64,000 nt of DNA. Origin: Pseudomonas saudiphocaensis (GTDB taxonomy: Bacteria > Pseudomonadota > Gammaproteobacteria > Pseudomonadales > Pseudomonadaceae). Below the pieces are notes generated by a model. It worked only from the letters and a program-made list of their open reading frames with translations, had not been told where the DNA came from and made no database searches. Location: the NCBI RefSeq assembly GCF_000756775.1, contig NZ_CCSF01000001.1, positions 1,860,001 to 1,924,000 of the forward strand, written 5' to 3'. Numbering within the stretch: position 1 is the stretch's first letter; each line of letters starts with the position of its first letter. The translations under genes and the position numbers were made by a program. Positions 38,434 through 47,465 of the stretch are shown here, one piece after another.

Positions 38434-40137
38434 TTAGTCCTTTGTCACCCGGTTGACTTCTTCCAGGCTCGTCACGCCCTGCATGGCCTTGATCAGCGCC
38501 GAAGTCCGCAGGTCGTTAAAGCCGTCCTTGCGCATCTGGGTGGAAATATCGATTGAGTTACCGTCTTCCATGATAAGCCGGGCCAGTGCAGGCGTGTTTT
38601 TAACCACTTCATAAATACCGACACGCCCTTTGTAACCACCTGTACAGTTTTCACAGCCTACCGGCCCGTACAGTTTGAAAGTCCCGATTTTTTCTTCCGG
38701 GAATCCTTCATGCAGCAGCGCCTCGCGCGGCAGCTCGACCTCTTTCTTGCAACTGCTGCACAGCTTGCGTGCCAGACGTTGAGCAATGATCAGGTTCACC
38801 GAGGTGGCAATATTGAAGGCTGCCACACCCATGTTGCGCAGACGCGTCAGGGTTTCCGCGGCGCTGTTGGTGTGCAGCGTCGACATCACCATATGGCCGG
38901 TCTGCGCGGCCTTGATGGCAATCTCCGCAGTTTCCAGGTCACGAATCTCGCCGACCATGATGATGTCCGGATCCTGACGCAGAAAGGCGCGCAGCGCCTG
39001 CGCAAAGTCCATCCCCTGGCGCGGATTGACGTTGACCTGGTTGATGCCCTCCAGGTTGATCTCTACCGGGTCTTCCGCCGTGGAGATATTCACATCCGGC
39101 GTGTTGAGGATATTCAGCCCCGTATAAAGGGAAACCGTCTTGCCCGAGCCGGTTGGCCCCGTCACCAGAATCATCCCTTGCGGCTGCTTCAGCGCATCCA
39201 TATAGAGCTTTTTCTGCGACTCTTCATAACCCAACGCATCGATGCCCATCTGCGCACTGGAAGGGTCGAGAATCCGCATCACGATCTTCTCGCCCCACAG
39301 GGTCGGCAGGGTGTTAACCCGAAAGTCGATGGCCTTGTTCTTCGACAGCTTCATCTTGATCCGGCCATCCTGCGGCTTGCGCCGCTCGGAAATATCCAAT
39401 CCGGCCATCACTTTCAGGCGCGCCGAAATCCGTGGCGCCAGCTGGATCGGCGGCCGCGCCACCTCATGCAACACCCCGTCGGTACGCAGGCGCACCCGAA
39501 AGGTTTTCTCGTAGGGTTCGAAATGCAGGTCGGATGAGCCGCCACGTATGGCATCCAGCAGCATCTTGTTGACGAAGCGCACCACTGGCGCATCGTCGGC
39601 AGCCTCGCCAGCGTCATCGGCTTTGCCGTCATCGCTGACCGTCTCGACATCCAGACCATCCAGATCGATGTCGCCCATGTCTTCCAGACCGGTAGCGCCA
39701 CCCTCGAAGAACTTGTCCAGCGCCACGCCCAGCTTGTCGTCTTCTACCAGAATGCCTTCGGTGGTCAGCCCAGTGCTGAACTGGATATCACTGATTGCCT
39801 GCTGATTACTCGGGTCTGATATCGCTACATATAGTTTGTTGCCACGTTTAACCAATGGCAGCGCCCGATGCTGGCGCGCCAGCTTTTCGCTGACGATCTC
39901 CCTGGGCTGAACCTCCTTATCCAGCGCAGCCAGGTCGAACAGCACCACGCCAAACTGCTCGGAGGCCAGCTCCGCGACCGCACGTCCCTTGGCCAACTTG
40001 TTCTGTACTACATAGGTGACCAGTGATGTCTGACTACGCAGCGCCTGCACCTGCGCCTGTTGGGCCGTCCGTTCATCCATCACTCCGGCTTGCACCATCT
40101 GCCGGGCTAGGCCGGATAGGGAAATAGTGTCGCTCAT
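38434..40137 (-). CDS. pilB: Type IV pilus extension ATPase
   Basis: A 567-residue GspE-type hexameric ATPase, the length of P. aeruginosa PilB. An N-terminal MSHN/GSPII_E domain is followed by Walker A GPTGSGKT near residue 327, the Asp box, GEIRDLETAEIAIKAAQTGH near 398, and a four-cysteine zinc site (CSSC near 464 and CENC near 503). It powers pilus extension. ATG 40137 gives the family start MSDTISLSG, whereas the frame runs open to 40203. Divergent from pilA, as in P. aeruginosa. Confidence 0.95.
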   Translation of the reverse strand: MSDTISLSGLARQMVQAGVMDERTAQQAQVQALRSQTSLVTYVVQNKLAKGRAVAELASEQFGVVLFDLAALDKEVQPREIVSEKLARQHRALPLVKRGNKLYVAISDPSNQQAISDIQFSTGLTTEGILVEDDKLGVALDKFFEGGATGLEDMGDIDLDGLDVETVSDDGKADDAGEAADDAPVVRFVNKMLLDAIRGGSSDLHFEPYEKTFRVRLRTDGVLHEVARPPIQLAPRISARLKVMAGLDISERRKPQDGRIKMKLSKNKAIDFRVNTLPTLWGEKIVMRILDPSSAQMGIDALGYEESQKKLYMDALKQPQGMILVTGPTGSGKTVSLYTGLNILNTPDVNISTAEDPVEINLEGINQVNVNPRQGMDFAQALRAFLRQDPDIIMVGEIRDLETAEIAIKAAQTGHMVMSTLHTNSAAETLTRLRNMGVAAFNIATSVNLIIAQRLARKLCSSCKKEVELPREALLHEGFPEEKIGTFKLYGPVGCENCTGGYKGRVGIYEVVKNTPALARLIMEDGNSIDISTQMRKDGFNDLRTSALIKAMQGVTSLEEVNRVTKD

Positions 40138-40396
40138 GGCTGCCTCGCTTGGTTCCGAGCTCGCCTTATAGCGCAGTTGCCAAGCCGTGCAAACATGCGC
40201 CACAACAAGTGACGAAACAGGTCACTTAATGCCGCCATGAATGGGCACATGTTCGCGAATGCATATAGATGGAAGGCTCTAGCACCACCTACATAGGCAT
40301 TTCCGTCCATGGCTGGCCGTCTGAAAGTAGCCACCCGGCCTCAGGGAATTGAGCCACGTCACAGTTCCTCCGCATTGGCGCCGCGATCGCAAAAGC

Positions 40397-40412
40397 TGGC
40401 ATGCAAGCTGCT
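40397..40412 (+). promoter_or_regulatory. Sigma-54 promoter of pilA
   Basis: TGGCAT-GCAAG-CTGCT matches the -24/-12 pattern TGGCAC-N5-TTGCW with two mismatches; the GG and GC dinucleotides are ten bases apart. It ends 46 bases before pilA. PilA genes of pseudomonads are transcribed by RpoN with PilSR, so the assignment fits. The rest of the 321-base pilB-pilA gap shows no gene. Confidence 0.7.
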
Positions 40413-40458
40413 CTATCTCTCGCAGGCGGTTGCCTGACACTTCCAAGGAGAAACACAA

Positions 40459-40896
40459 ATGAAAGCGCAAATGCAGAAGGGCTTTACCCTTATTGAATTG
40501 ATGATCGTTGTGGCGATCATCGGGATTTTGGCGGCTATTGCGTTGCCTGCTTATCAGGATTACACCAAGCGCGCCAAAATGTCCGAAGCGATAGCATTTA
40601 TCGCAGCAGCAAAAACCGGTGTTACTGAAGCTTATGCAGACCTTAACACCTTGACCGGTATTAACACTGCTAAAGCAGGATTGAGCGCCACAACCACATC
40701 TCAATATGTGGCCAGTCTCGCTGTGAATGACGGTGTGATCACTGCAACGGTTAAAGGCATTGACACCAGCTGTAACTCTGCTTCGCCGGCGTTGACACTA
40801 ACCCCAACCATAAACGCGACTACTGGCAGCCTTGAATGGGCCGGAAGCTCGCACACTAACTGCACCAAGTTTGTACCAGCCAACTTCCGTAGCTAA
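40459..40896 (+). CDS. pilA: Type IV pilin, major subunit, ending in serine
   Basis: A 145-residue prepilin. The leader MKAQMQKG is cut before phenylalanine, followed by [20 protein letters not shown] with the essential glutamate at mature position 5. Cysteines 105 and 135 form the expected C-terminal disulfide loop. The chain ends in ...ANFRS, with serine as last residue. In group I pilins of P. aeruginosa a terminal serine is the glycosylation site used by TfpO/PilO, and a gene of that type follows. Base composition is clearly lower in GC than the surroundings and there is a strong terminator, so the region was probably exchanged by transfer. Confidence 0.95.
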   Translation: MKAQMQKGFTLIELMIVVAIIGILAAIALPAYQDYTKRAKMSEAIAFIAAAKTGVTEAYADLNTLTGINTAKAGLSATTTSQYVASLAVNDGVITATVKGIDTSCNSASPALTLTPTINATTGSLEWAGSSHTNCTKFVPANFRS

Positions 40897-40936
40897 TCGG
40901 CAGAGAAGCGAGCTACCGCTCAGCTGAAAGGCCGTA

Positions 40937-40967
40937 AACCCCGCCCCTCATCGGCGGGGTTTTTTGT
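40937..40967 (+). terminator. Rho-independent terminator of pilA
   Basis: A 9-bp stem, AACCCCGCC / GGCGGGGTT, with a 7-base loop followed by a long T-rich tract. Confidence 0.93.
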
Positions 40968-41063
40968 TTTTTTCTGGCCATGCCGCCCAACACATCGGCA
41001 TATACGCCAACACTAGCGACCAGCACTCTTTCTAAACACGGTAGAGTCCTATCGTTAGGATGG

Positions 41064-41179
41064 TTAGCCAAAGGCGTAATCCGTCGTATGCCACGAGGAC
41101 GGACCGCCTGTGAGGGCGATTTGCGCTGATTGACATTTTATGATGCTAATGTCTTGCGACGGACTAAGCCTCCGGCTAA
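41064..41179. repeat. MITE-like inverted repeat between pilA and the ligase gene
   Basis: A 23-base arm at 41064-41086 (TTAGCCAAAGGCGTAATCCG and three more bases) faces an imperfect complement at 41157-41179. About 70 bases lie between, including GGACCGCCTGTGAGGGCG. The arm motif recurs near 33484 and 35378. It fills most of the 349-base gap; nothing else is evident there. Confidence 0.6.
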
Positions 41180-41245
41180 TACGCCCTACGAACTAGCTCG
41201 CTTGCTGACTTAATATATTTTTATTTGGATATTATTTCGTTACGG

Positions 41246-42634
41246 ATGAAAGCATTCACTCCGGCAGCGGTAATTTATTTACTGCTCACTGTGTTAGTCG
41301 CCGTCTTTTGCCTGTCTGCCATACAAATTTGGCACCCTGGATATCAGTGGCACGACCAGCAGCGCATCTATCAATTACTGCTGCTATGCACCTGCGCGCC
41401 GTTAGCAGCGCTACTGCGCCAGGCAACGTTGCCCCGTCCCGTCCTGGTGCTTTTGTCTGGCTTGCTTGTTTTGGGCCTCTGCTCCTCCGCACTGGCTGCA
41501 CTGCCTGATTGGGCACTTAAGGAGTGGAGCCGCTATACCGGACTGCTTCTGCTGGCGTTGCTTATCAGCAGCTTGAAAACACGCCCAACCTGGCAAAGTC
41601 TCATACTCTGGGCCATGGCCGCTGTCGGCTTTATTCATGCGTTTCAGTTTCTCGTTGCCTACTTGACGGCCTTTATCTCCGGCATACGGATGCTCGATGC
41701 CGACATTCTGTTCAGCGGCTTTTCCAACCCGCGCTTTTTCGGCCAGTTCCAAGTCATGCTGATTCCCGTGATGACGCTGCTGGTGGAGCGCTGCCGTCAA
41801 CAGCAGCGTTTGGCGCTCGTGACACTGCTGACACTGGCTCTCATCACTCAATGGTGCATCGCCTTTACGCTCGGCGGTCGCGGACTGTGGCTGGGGCTGC
41901 TAACCAGCCATCTTGCGCTGATTCTGATCAACCGAAAGCTATTGCGCGTCCTGGCGTTACAGGCAGTTGCCGCATTGTCGGGCCTTCTGCTATTTGGGCT
42001 GCTGTTCAAGCTGATCCCGCTCTGGCTGGGTCTGGATCCCGTACTGCGTGACAATTTGCGCACCAGTCTTTCAGGCCGTGAACAGATCTGGCAATGGGCT
42101 TGGGAAATGGCTTTGGCCAACCCCTGGCTGGGCGCCGGCCCCATGCACTACTCGGCAACCTATAACCCAATCGCCGCCCATCCTCATCAGGTCATCCTGC
42201 AATGGCTGGCTGAGTGGGGCTTTGCTGCAACCCTTATTGCCCTCGCGCTGGGCGCCTGGGGACTGTTGCACGGCGCCCGCTATTTACGCCAAGCATCCGC
42301 CAACGAACTGGACGCCGGACTATGGGGGGCAATTGCCGGCGCACTTGTACTGGCGCAGGTTGATGGCGTTTTTGTCATGCCGTATACGGAAACCTGGCTG
42401 GCCCTGCTAATTGGCCTGGCTATGGCCCGCTGGAACTCTCCCACCCCAGCAAAAGCTGCCCAACGTATCGCGCTCGGCATCCTTGCCGTACCGGTTGTGC
42501 TAGTGCTGGGCCAAGTGCTGGTAATAGAAGTCCCGACACTTCCGCAAGTTCAAGAAGCATATATAGAAGAGCACCATACAGGCTGGACGCCTCGCTTTTG
42601 GTCCCAAGGATGGATACCAATGGAAACGCCGTAG
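41246..42634 (+). CDS. tfpO: O-antigen ligase-family protein, probable pilin glycosyltransferase TfpO/PilO
   Basis: A 462-residue membrane protein with about 11-12 hydrophobic helices. A large periplasmic loop contains the Wzy_C/WaaL signature SGREQIWQWAWEMA, NPWLGAGPMHY and HPHQVILQWLAEWG, which holds the conserved histidine. P. aeruginosa PilO/TfpO is of nearly identical length as I recall, also lies directly behind pilA, and adds an O-antigen repeat to the terminal serine of the pilin. The pilin here ends in serine. A TTG at 41225 could start a slightly longer form; ATG 41246 is chosen. An alternative is a general O-antigen ligase, but its place and the pilin end argue for TfpO. Confidence 0.8.
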   Translation: MKAFTPAAVIYLLLTVLVAVFCLSAIQIWHPGYQWHDQQRIYQLLLLCTCAPLAALLRQATLPRPVLVLLSGLLVLGLCSSALAALPDWALKEWSRYTGLLLLALLISSLKTRPTWQSLILWAMAAVGFIHAFQFLVAYLTAFISGIRMLDADILFSGFSNPRFFGQFQVMLIPVMTLLVERCRQQQRLALVTLLTLALITQWCIAFTLGGRGLWLGLLTSHLALILINRKLLRVLALQAVAALSGLLLFGLLFKLIPLWLGLDPVLRDNLRTSLSGREQIWQWAWEMALANPWLGAGPMHYSATYNPIAAHPHQVILQWLAEWGFAATLIALALGAWGLLHGARYLRQASANELDAGLWGAIAGALVLAQVDGVFVMPYTETWLALLIGLAMARWNSPTPAKAAQRIALGILAVPVVLVLGQVLVIEVPTLPQVQEAYIEEHHTGWTPRFWSQGWIPMETP

Positions 42635-42683
42635 ATGCTGGAAAACACTATAGGCGGATGAATCTGCGCGGCTACCACCGCTT

Positions 42684-43328
42684 TCAAATCTTCGACTCAA
42701 GCCTCAGCAAGCCCTGGTCTTCGCGCCAGCTGACTCGCCCGAGAAAGCTCATACCCAGTAGTGCTTCGGTAGGGGATGAGCCCTCCACGACCACCGCCTC
42801 TACGCCCATAACATTGATGGCGCCGACCTTGACGCTGTTGAGGTGCACCCGCCAGGCCTTGGCCGTACCGCTGGCGGTGCCGACCACGACTTGTTTGCCG
42901 TTGACGCGATAGTCGATGCCCAGGCGACGCGCCTGGTTTTCGTTGATCGCCACCGAGGTTGCGCCCGTATCGACGAGAAACTGCACCGGGTGGCCATTGA
43001 TCGAGCCGGCGACCCAGTAGTGACCGCCCTGCCCCTTGGCGATGCTCAGTTGCTTGCCTTCAGGCTCGGCATATCCGCCGCTCAGCTCGCGGCTGAGGGG
43101 ATAGTGACGCTCGACACCTTCTACACGCAGCACCGCTCCAGCGGAGTCAGCGCTGACCACCTGGACCCCGCCCGGCCCTGTTTGCCCAACACGTACCAGT
43201 TTGCGCTGACCATCTACATTGAGCACGGCGGCTCCGGGAAACAAGCCTACCACCTGCACTCGCGGTGAGGCGGCAGCATAAGCGGCGACCAGCAATAGCG
43301 TGATAAGCAACAGGGGGATGGAGCGCAT
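42684..43328 (-). CDS. Retropepsin-like aspartic protease, secreted (TIGR02281 type)
   Basis: A 214-residue protein with an N-terminal signal segment (LLLITLLLVAAYAAAS). From about residue 105 there is a single retropepsin fold: the active-site triad FLVDTGATSVAI and the late LLGMSFLGRVSW. Such proteins act as dimers in the periplasm or at the inner membrane. The substrate is unknown. It is convergent with the ligase gene, with 49 bases between the stops. Confidence 0.85.
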   Translation of the reverse strand: MRSIPLLLITLLLVAAYAAASPRVQVVGLFPGAAVLNVDGQRKLVRVGQTGPGGVQVVSADSAGAVLRVEGVERHYPLSRELSGGYAEPEGKQLSIAKGQGGHYWVAGSINGHPVQFLVDTGATSVAINENQARRLGIDYRVNGKQVVVGTASGTAKAWRVHLNSVKVGAINVMGVEAVVVEGSSPTEALLGMSFLGRVSWREDQGLLRLESKI

Positions 43329-43562
43329 CAGGCAACTTCCTTGCAGACGGATGGCGACTAGTGCCGGTCAGTTAAACGATCAAACGCATGATCTTCAGAC
43401 GGCACACATTTTGTGTAGGAGCGAGCCATGCTCGCGAATCAGGCGCTGCCTCTGTGCAAGCCATTCACGGGCACGGCCCGTCCCCAAAAGCAGTCAGTTG
43501 AAAGCTGACCGGCATTCTTCCACGGGCGAGGCAATGGTTACGGCGACCCGCCGCACAGAGTC

Positions 43563-43648
43563 GTAGGGTGGATCACGCTTCATCGATCCACAGGCTGGCG
43601 ATCCACCGAGCGGGGGCTTGGTGGATATAAAAGCGATATCCACCCTAC
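43563..43648. repeat. Large inverted repeat with GTAGGGTGGAT ends
   Basis: GTAGGGTGGAT at 43563 faces ATCCACCCTAC ending at 43648, with inner GGATCACGCTTCATCGATCC and GATCCACC copies. It is a repeat family known from many proteobacterial intergenic regions. Another REP (GTAGGAGCGAGCCATGCTCGCG) lies at about 43413. Together they account for the 341-base gap before pgpA. Confidence 0.65.
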
Positions 43649-43669
43649 AAAGCCAAGTCCGTTGTTTCC

Positions 43670-44167
43670 TCAGCCGACCAGCCACACCACCAGATGCACC
43701 AGACCACAGGCAGCAAAACCGGCAAGGATATCGTCGAGCATGATGCCGAGGCCGCCAGTGACATTGCGGTCTACCCAGCTGAGCGGCCAGGGCTTGACGA
43801 TATCCAGCACGCGGAACACCAGGAAGCCCAGCAGCAGCCACGGCCAGCCGGCAGGCACCAGCCAGAAGGTGATCCAGATACCTGCAAACTCGTCCCAGAC
43901 GATGCCTTCGTGGTCGTGCACTCCCAAATCTTGCGCAACCTTGCCGCACAGCCAGATACCAAACAGCATGCTTGCGACAATCACCAACCCATAGGCCCAG
44001 CCGGGCAGCGTCTGCCACAGCGGCACGAAGGCCAGCGCCAGCAGCGAGCCCCAGGTGCCCGGCGCTTTTGGCAGGGTGCCGGAGCCGAAACCAAACGCCA
44101 GGTTGTGCCAAGGATTGCGCCATACCGACAATGGCATCGGCTGGCTGGATTGCAGGGAATCAGTCAA
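43670..44167 (-). CDS. pgpA: Phosphatidylglycerophosphatase A
   Basis: A 165-residue inner-membrane enzyme that dephosphorylates phosphatidylglycerol phosphate. The family blocks are GFGSGTLPKAPGTWGSL near residue 25, HDHEGIVWDEFAGIW near 84 with the acidic metal ligands, and GGLGIMLDDILAG near 138. It closes the nusB-thiL-pgpA run, 187 bases behind thiL. That gap holds degenerate REP-like hairpins (about 44290). Confidence 0.94.
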   Translation of the reverse strand: MTDSLQSSQPMPLSVWRNPWHNLAFGFGSGTLPKAPGTWGSLLALAFVPLWQTLPGWAYGLVIVASMLFGIWLCGKVAQDLGVHDHEGIVWDEFAGIWITFWLVPAGWPWLLLGFLVFRVLDIVKPWPLSWVDRNVTGGLGIMLDDILAGFAACGLVHLVVWLVG

Positions 44168-44354
44168 ACCGGCTGCCCTCCGAGTGGTGCTGGCTGTTAC
44201 AAGCGGAGATATGAGGTGGCCACTGCAAGAGCGGTCGGGCGGCGTTCCGCTTCGGTGACGAATTTCGCGGAGAGCTCAGATCTAAAAGCCGCTCCCGCGA
44301 AAGCGGGGCTGCTTCACCAACACGTAACGGGAACATAGCTCTCCAAATGGCCAC

Positions 44355-45314
44355 TCAGGGGCTGAAATGGTTGTAACCCTGTTTGCCCACGACCGAAGTA
44401 TTGCCGTCGGCGTCCAGCAGGCGAACACCTTCACCAGGCTCAACAGCGCCAATTACCTGCACCGGCCAGCCAGCGGCTTGCAAACCTTGTAGTTCATCTG
44501 CAGGCAAAGTGAATGCGAGCACATAATCATCGCCGCCGGTCAGGCCGCACTGCAGCGCGGCCTCCGGCCCCAACAACTCGGTCAACGCCTCCGACAACGG
44601 CACCTGCTGCTGTTGGATGCACAGCTGCACACCCGATGCCGCGGCGATATGCCCGCAGTCGGCCAACAGACCATCGGAAATATCCAGCGCCGACGTAGCC
44701 TTGCCACGCAAGGCCTGACCAAAGGCCAACTGCGGCTGTGGCGACCAATAGCGGTCAAGCAGCTGCGCGGCCTCCGCAGTTCCACATTCACGCTCACCCA
44801 GGACCAGCGGCAATGCGCCGGCCGCATCACCGAGCATCCCGCCAACACAAAGCAGGTCTCCGGCCCTGGCACCGCTGCGCAGCAACGCCTGCCCCGCCGG
44901 TACACGACCGAATACCGTCACGGTGATACTCAGCGGGCCACGGGTGGTATCGCCGCCGATCAGGCGCATCTCGCAGCGGGCCGCCATTGCATCGAGGCCC
45001 CGTGCAAAGCCCTCCAGCCACCCAGGTTCGGCTGCGGGAAGGGACAGAGCCAGGGTAAAGCCGATGGGGGTGGCGCCCATGGCCGCCAGGTCGCTGGTGG
45101 ACACCGCCAGCGCGCGCTGGCCGAGCAGATAAGGGTCGCAGGGATCGGGGAAGTGCACACCGGCCACAAGGGTGTCGGTGGAAACCACCAACTGCTCACC
45201 CGCCGGAACCGCAAGCACTGCGCAGTCATCGCCGATGCCCAACAGCACATCGCCGCCGACCCTGGCACAAGCGGCGGCGGCGAAGTAATGGCGGATCAGC
45301 TCGAACTCACCCAT
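44355..45314 (-). CDS. thiL: Thiamine-monophosphate kinase
   Basis: A 319-residue enzyme that makes thiamine pyrophosphate from thiamine monophosphate. It has the PurM/ThiL fold with GIGDDCAVLAVPAG near residue 25, a conserved STDTLVAGVHF near 45, GGDTTRGPLSITVTVFG near 119 and the LDISDGLLADCGHIA block near 210. It follows nusB by 10 bases. The final step of the thiamine cofactor needed by Dxs is thus encoded in the same window. Confidence 0.95.
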   Translation of the reverse strand: MGEFELIRHYFAAAACARVGGDVLLGIGDDCAVLAVPAGEQLVVSTDTLVAGVHFPDPCDPYLLGQRALAVSTSDLAAMGATPIGFTLALSLPAAEPGWLEGFARGLDAMAARCEMRLIGGDTTRGPLSITVTVFGRVPAGQALLRSGARAGDLLCVGGMLGDAAGALPLVLGERECGTAEAAQLLDRYWSPQPQLAFGQALRGKATSALDISDGLLADCGHIAAASGVQLCIQQQQVPLSEALTELLGPEAALQCGLTGGDDYVLAFTLPADELQGLQAAGWPVQVIGAVEPGEGVRLLDADGNTSVVGKQGYNHFSP

Positions 45315-45324
45315 CGGGGCGGAA

Positions 45325-45807
45325 TCAGCCCTTGCGGGCGCGGACTTCAGCGCTGCGCAGGCTGGGCGCCAGCTTGTCCAGCACGCCGTTGACGAACTTG
45401 TGTCCGTCGGTGGCGCCGAATACCTTGGCCAGCTCGATGCCTTCGTTGATCACCACACGATAGGGCACATCGATCCGCTGCATCAGCTCGAATGTGGACA
45501 GGCGCAGGATCGCCAGCTCCACCGGGTCGAGTTCCTCCAGCGGGCGGTCGAGGTGGGGCACGATAGCGCCGTCGATCTCGGTCTTGGCACGGGCCACGCC
45601 AGTCAGCAGTTCGTGGAAGTAGTTGCCATCGACACCGGAGAAATCATTGTCGACGCGAAACTGCGCCTCGATCTCGTTCAGGCTCTGGCCTGCCATGTGC
45701 CACTGATACAGGGCCTGCATCGCCAGGCTACGCGCGACGCGGCGCGTAGCGATCTTGCCCTTGGCCTTCGGCTGGGGCTCCTGGCTTTCGTCGCGATTAA
45801 GGCTCAC
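45325..45807 (-). CDS. nusB: Transcription antitermination factor NusB
   Basis: A 160-residue all-helical protein with [19 protein letters not shown] near residue 22 and the conserved [26 protein letters not shown] block near 97. With NusE (S10) it binds boxA in rRNA transcripts and supports antitermination. It overlaps ribH by four bases, the usual ribH-nusB arrangement, so its synthesis is under the FMN riboswitch. Confidence 0.96.
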   Translation of the reverse strand: MSLNRDESQEPQPKAKGKIATRRVARSLAMQALYQWHMAGQSLNEIEAQFRVDNDFSGVDGNYFHELLTGVARAKTEIDGAIVPHLDRPLEELDPVELAILRLSTFELMQRIDVPYRVVINEGIELAKVFGATDGHKFVNGVLDKLAPSLRSAEVRARKG

Positions 45808-46280
45808 TTGGCCTCCAGCTGCGCCAGCAGGCTCACCATTTCAAGTGCGGACAGTGCGGCCTCGGCACCCTTGTTGCCGGCCTTGGTGCCGGAACGCTCG
45901 ATGGCCTGCTCGATGGAATCGACGGTCAGCACGCCAAAGGCGACCGGCACGCCGAACTCCATGGAGACCTGGGCCAGGCCCTTGGTGCATTCGCCGGCGA
46001 CGTATTCGAAGTGCGGGGTGCCGCCACGAATGACCGCACCCAGGGCGATGATGGCGTCGTACTCACCCTGCTGGGCGACCTTCTGTGCCACCAGCGGAAT
46101 CTCGAAGGCGCCTGGCGCGCGGATGATGATGATGTCGTCTTCGCTCACACCGTGGCGAACCAGCGCGTCGATGGCGCCACTCACCAGGCTTTCGACGACG
46201 AAGCTGTTGAAGCGGCCGACTACCAGCGCGAACTTCCCTTGCGGGGCGATGAAGGTACCTTCGATGGTCTTCAGGGTCAT
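45804..46280 (-). CDS. ribH: 6,7-dimethyl-8-ribityllumazine synthase
   Basis: A 158-residue subunit of the icosahedral or decameric lumazine synthase. Blocks [19 protein letters not shown] near residue 20, [16 protein letters not shown] near 54 and [23 protein letters not shown] near 75 (with the catalytic histidine) are typical. It condenses the pyrimidine precursor with dihydroxybutanone phosphate. Part of the ribE-ribBA-ribH-nusB operon. Confidence 0.97.
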   Translation of the reverse strand: MTLKTIEGTFIAPQGKFALVVGRFNSFVVESLVSGAIDALVRHGVSEDDIIIIRAPGAFEIPLVAQKVAQQGEYDAIIALGAVIRGGTPHFEYVAGECTKGLAQVSMEFGVPVAFGVLTVDSIEQAIERSGTKAGNKGAEAALSALEMVSLLAQLEAK

Positions 46281-46373
46281 GGAACAGGTCTCGTATAAAC
46301 GTTAAAGAGCTTGGGCAAGCCTCACACAGGCTTGCCAAAAATTCTGTAGCTCGAGCAAGGTAGCGCGGTCGTC

Positions 46374-47453
46374 TTACTCAGCGGGCAGGTATTCTACAAC
46401 TTCCAAGTCAAACCCGGATATCGCGTTGAACTTCATCGGCGAACTCATCAGGCGCATCTTGCGCACGCCGAGGTCGCGCAGAATCTGCGAGCCGGCACCC
46501 ACGGTGCTGTAGATCGCTGGTGTCGGCGGCACCTGGCGGTTGAGCTGGGCCAGCAACTGCGGGCCGGTGAGCGGGTTGCCCAGCAGCAGCACCACGCCGC
46601 TGCCAGCCTTGGCCACCTCGCCCATCGCCGCGCGCAGGCTCCAGCGCCCCGGCACGTTGACCATCAGCAGATCACGCAGCGGCTCCATGTTGTGCACGCG
46701 CACCAGTGTCGGCACCTCAGGCCCGATCTCGCCCATGGTCAGAGCCATGTGCACGGTGTCCTCGACGCCGTCGCGGTAGGTGACCAGGTTGAACTGACCC
46801 AGCTCCGTATCCAGCGGCTGCTCGGACACACGCTCGATGGTGCGCTCGTGGATCATGCGGTAGTGGATCAGATCGGCGATGGTGCCGATCTTGATGCCGT
46901 GCTCTTGGGCGAAGACTTCCAGCTCCGGACGACGAGCCATGCTGCCGTCGTCATTCATGATCTCGCAGATCACGCCGCTGGCATCGAAGCCGGCCATGCG
47001 CGCCAGATCGCACGCCGCCTCGGTGTGACCGGCGCGGGCCAGCACGCCGCCGGGCTGGGCCATCAGCGGGAAGATATGGCCGGGACTGACGATATCTTCT
47101 GCCTTGGCATTTTTCGCCGCGGCGGCCTGCACCGTACGCGCGCGGTCGGCGGCGGAGATACCGGTGGTGACGCCTTCTGCCGCCTCGATGGAAACGGTGA
47201 ACTTGGTGCCGAAGCCGGAGCCATTGTGCGCCGCCATCAGTGGCAGCTGCAGGCGCTCGCAGCGCTCCTTGCTCATGGGCATGCAGATGAGGCCACGGGC
47301 GAAGCGCGCCATGAAGTTGATGTGCTCGGGCTGGCAGCATTCGGCGGCCATGATCAGGTCGCCCTCGTTTTCGCGGTCCTCGTCATCCATGAGGATGACC
47401 ATCTTGCCGGCGCGGATGTCTTCGAGCAGTTCGTCTACGGTATTGAGTGCCAT
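46374..47453 (-). CDS. ribB: 3,4-dihydroxy-2-butanone 4-phosphate synthase with degenerate cyclohydrolase domain
   Basis: A 359-residue RibBA-type fusion. The N-terminal half (to about residue 200) is complete: DDEDRENEGDLIMAAE near 23, and GHTEAACDLARMAG near 141, with the acid and histidine ligands for Mg. The C-terminal half has the RibA fold but no zinc cysteines: where RibA reads CxxGDxxxSxxCDC, this protein has NMEPLRDLLMVNVPGRWSL. It should therefore make only dihydroxybutanone phosphate, and cyclohydrolase activity comes from the separate ribA at 28348. This split is usual in pseudomonads. Confidence 0.94.
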   Translation of the reverse strand: MALNTVDELLEDIRAGKMVILMDDEDRENEGDLIMAAECCQPEHINFMARFARGLICMPMSKERCERLQLPLMAAHNGSGFGTKFTVSIEAAEGVTTGISAADRARTVQAAAAKNAKAEDIVSPGHIFPLMAQPGGVLARAGHTEAACDLARMAGFDASGVICEIMNDDGSMARRPELEVFAQEHGIKIGTIADLIHYRMIHERTIERVSEQPLDTELGQFNLVTYRDGVEDTVHMALTMGEIGPEVPTLVRVHNMEPLRDLLMVNVPGRWSLRAAMGEVAKAGSGVVLLLGNPLTGPQLLAQLNRQVPPTPAIYSTVGAGSQILRDLGVRKMRLMSSPMKFNAISGFDLEVVEYLPAE

Positions 47454-47465
47454 CGTCGCCTTTCC

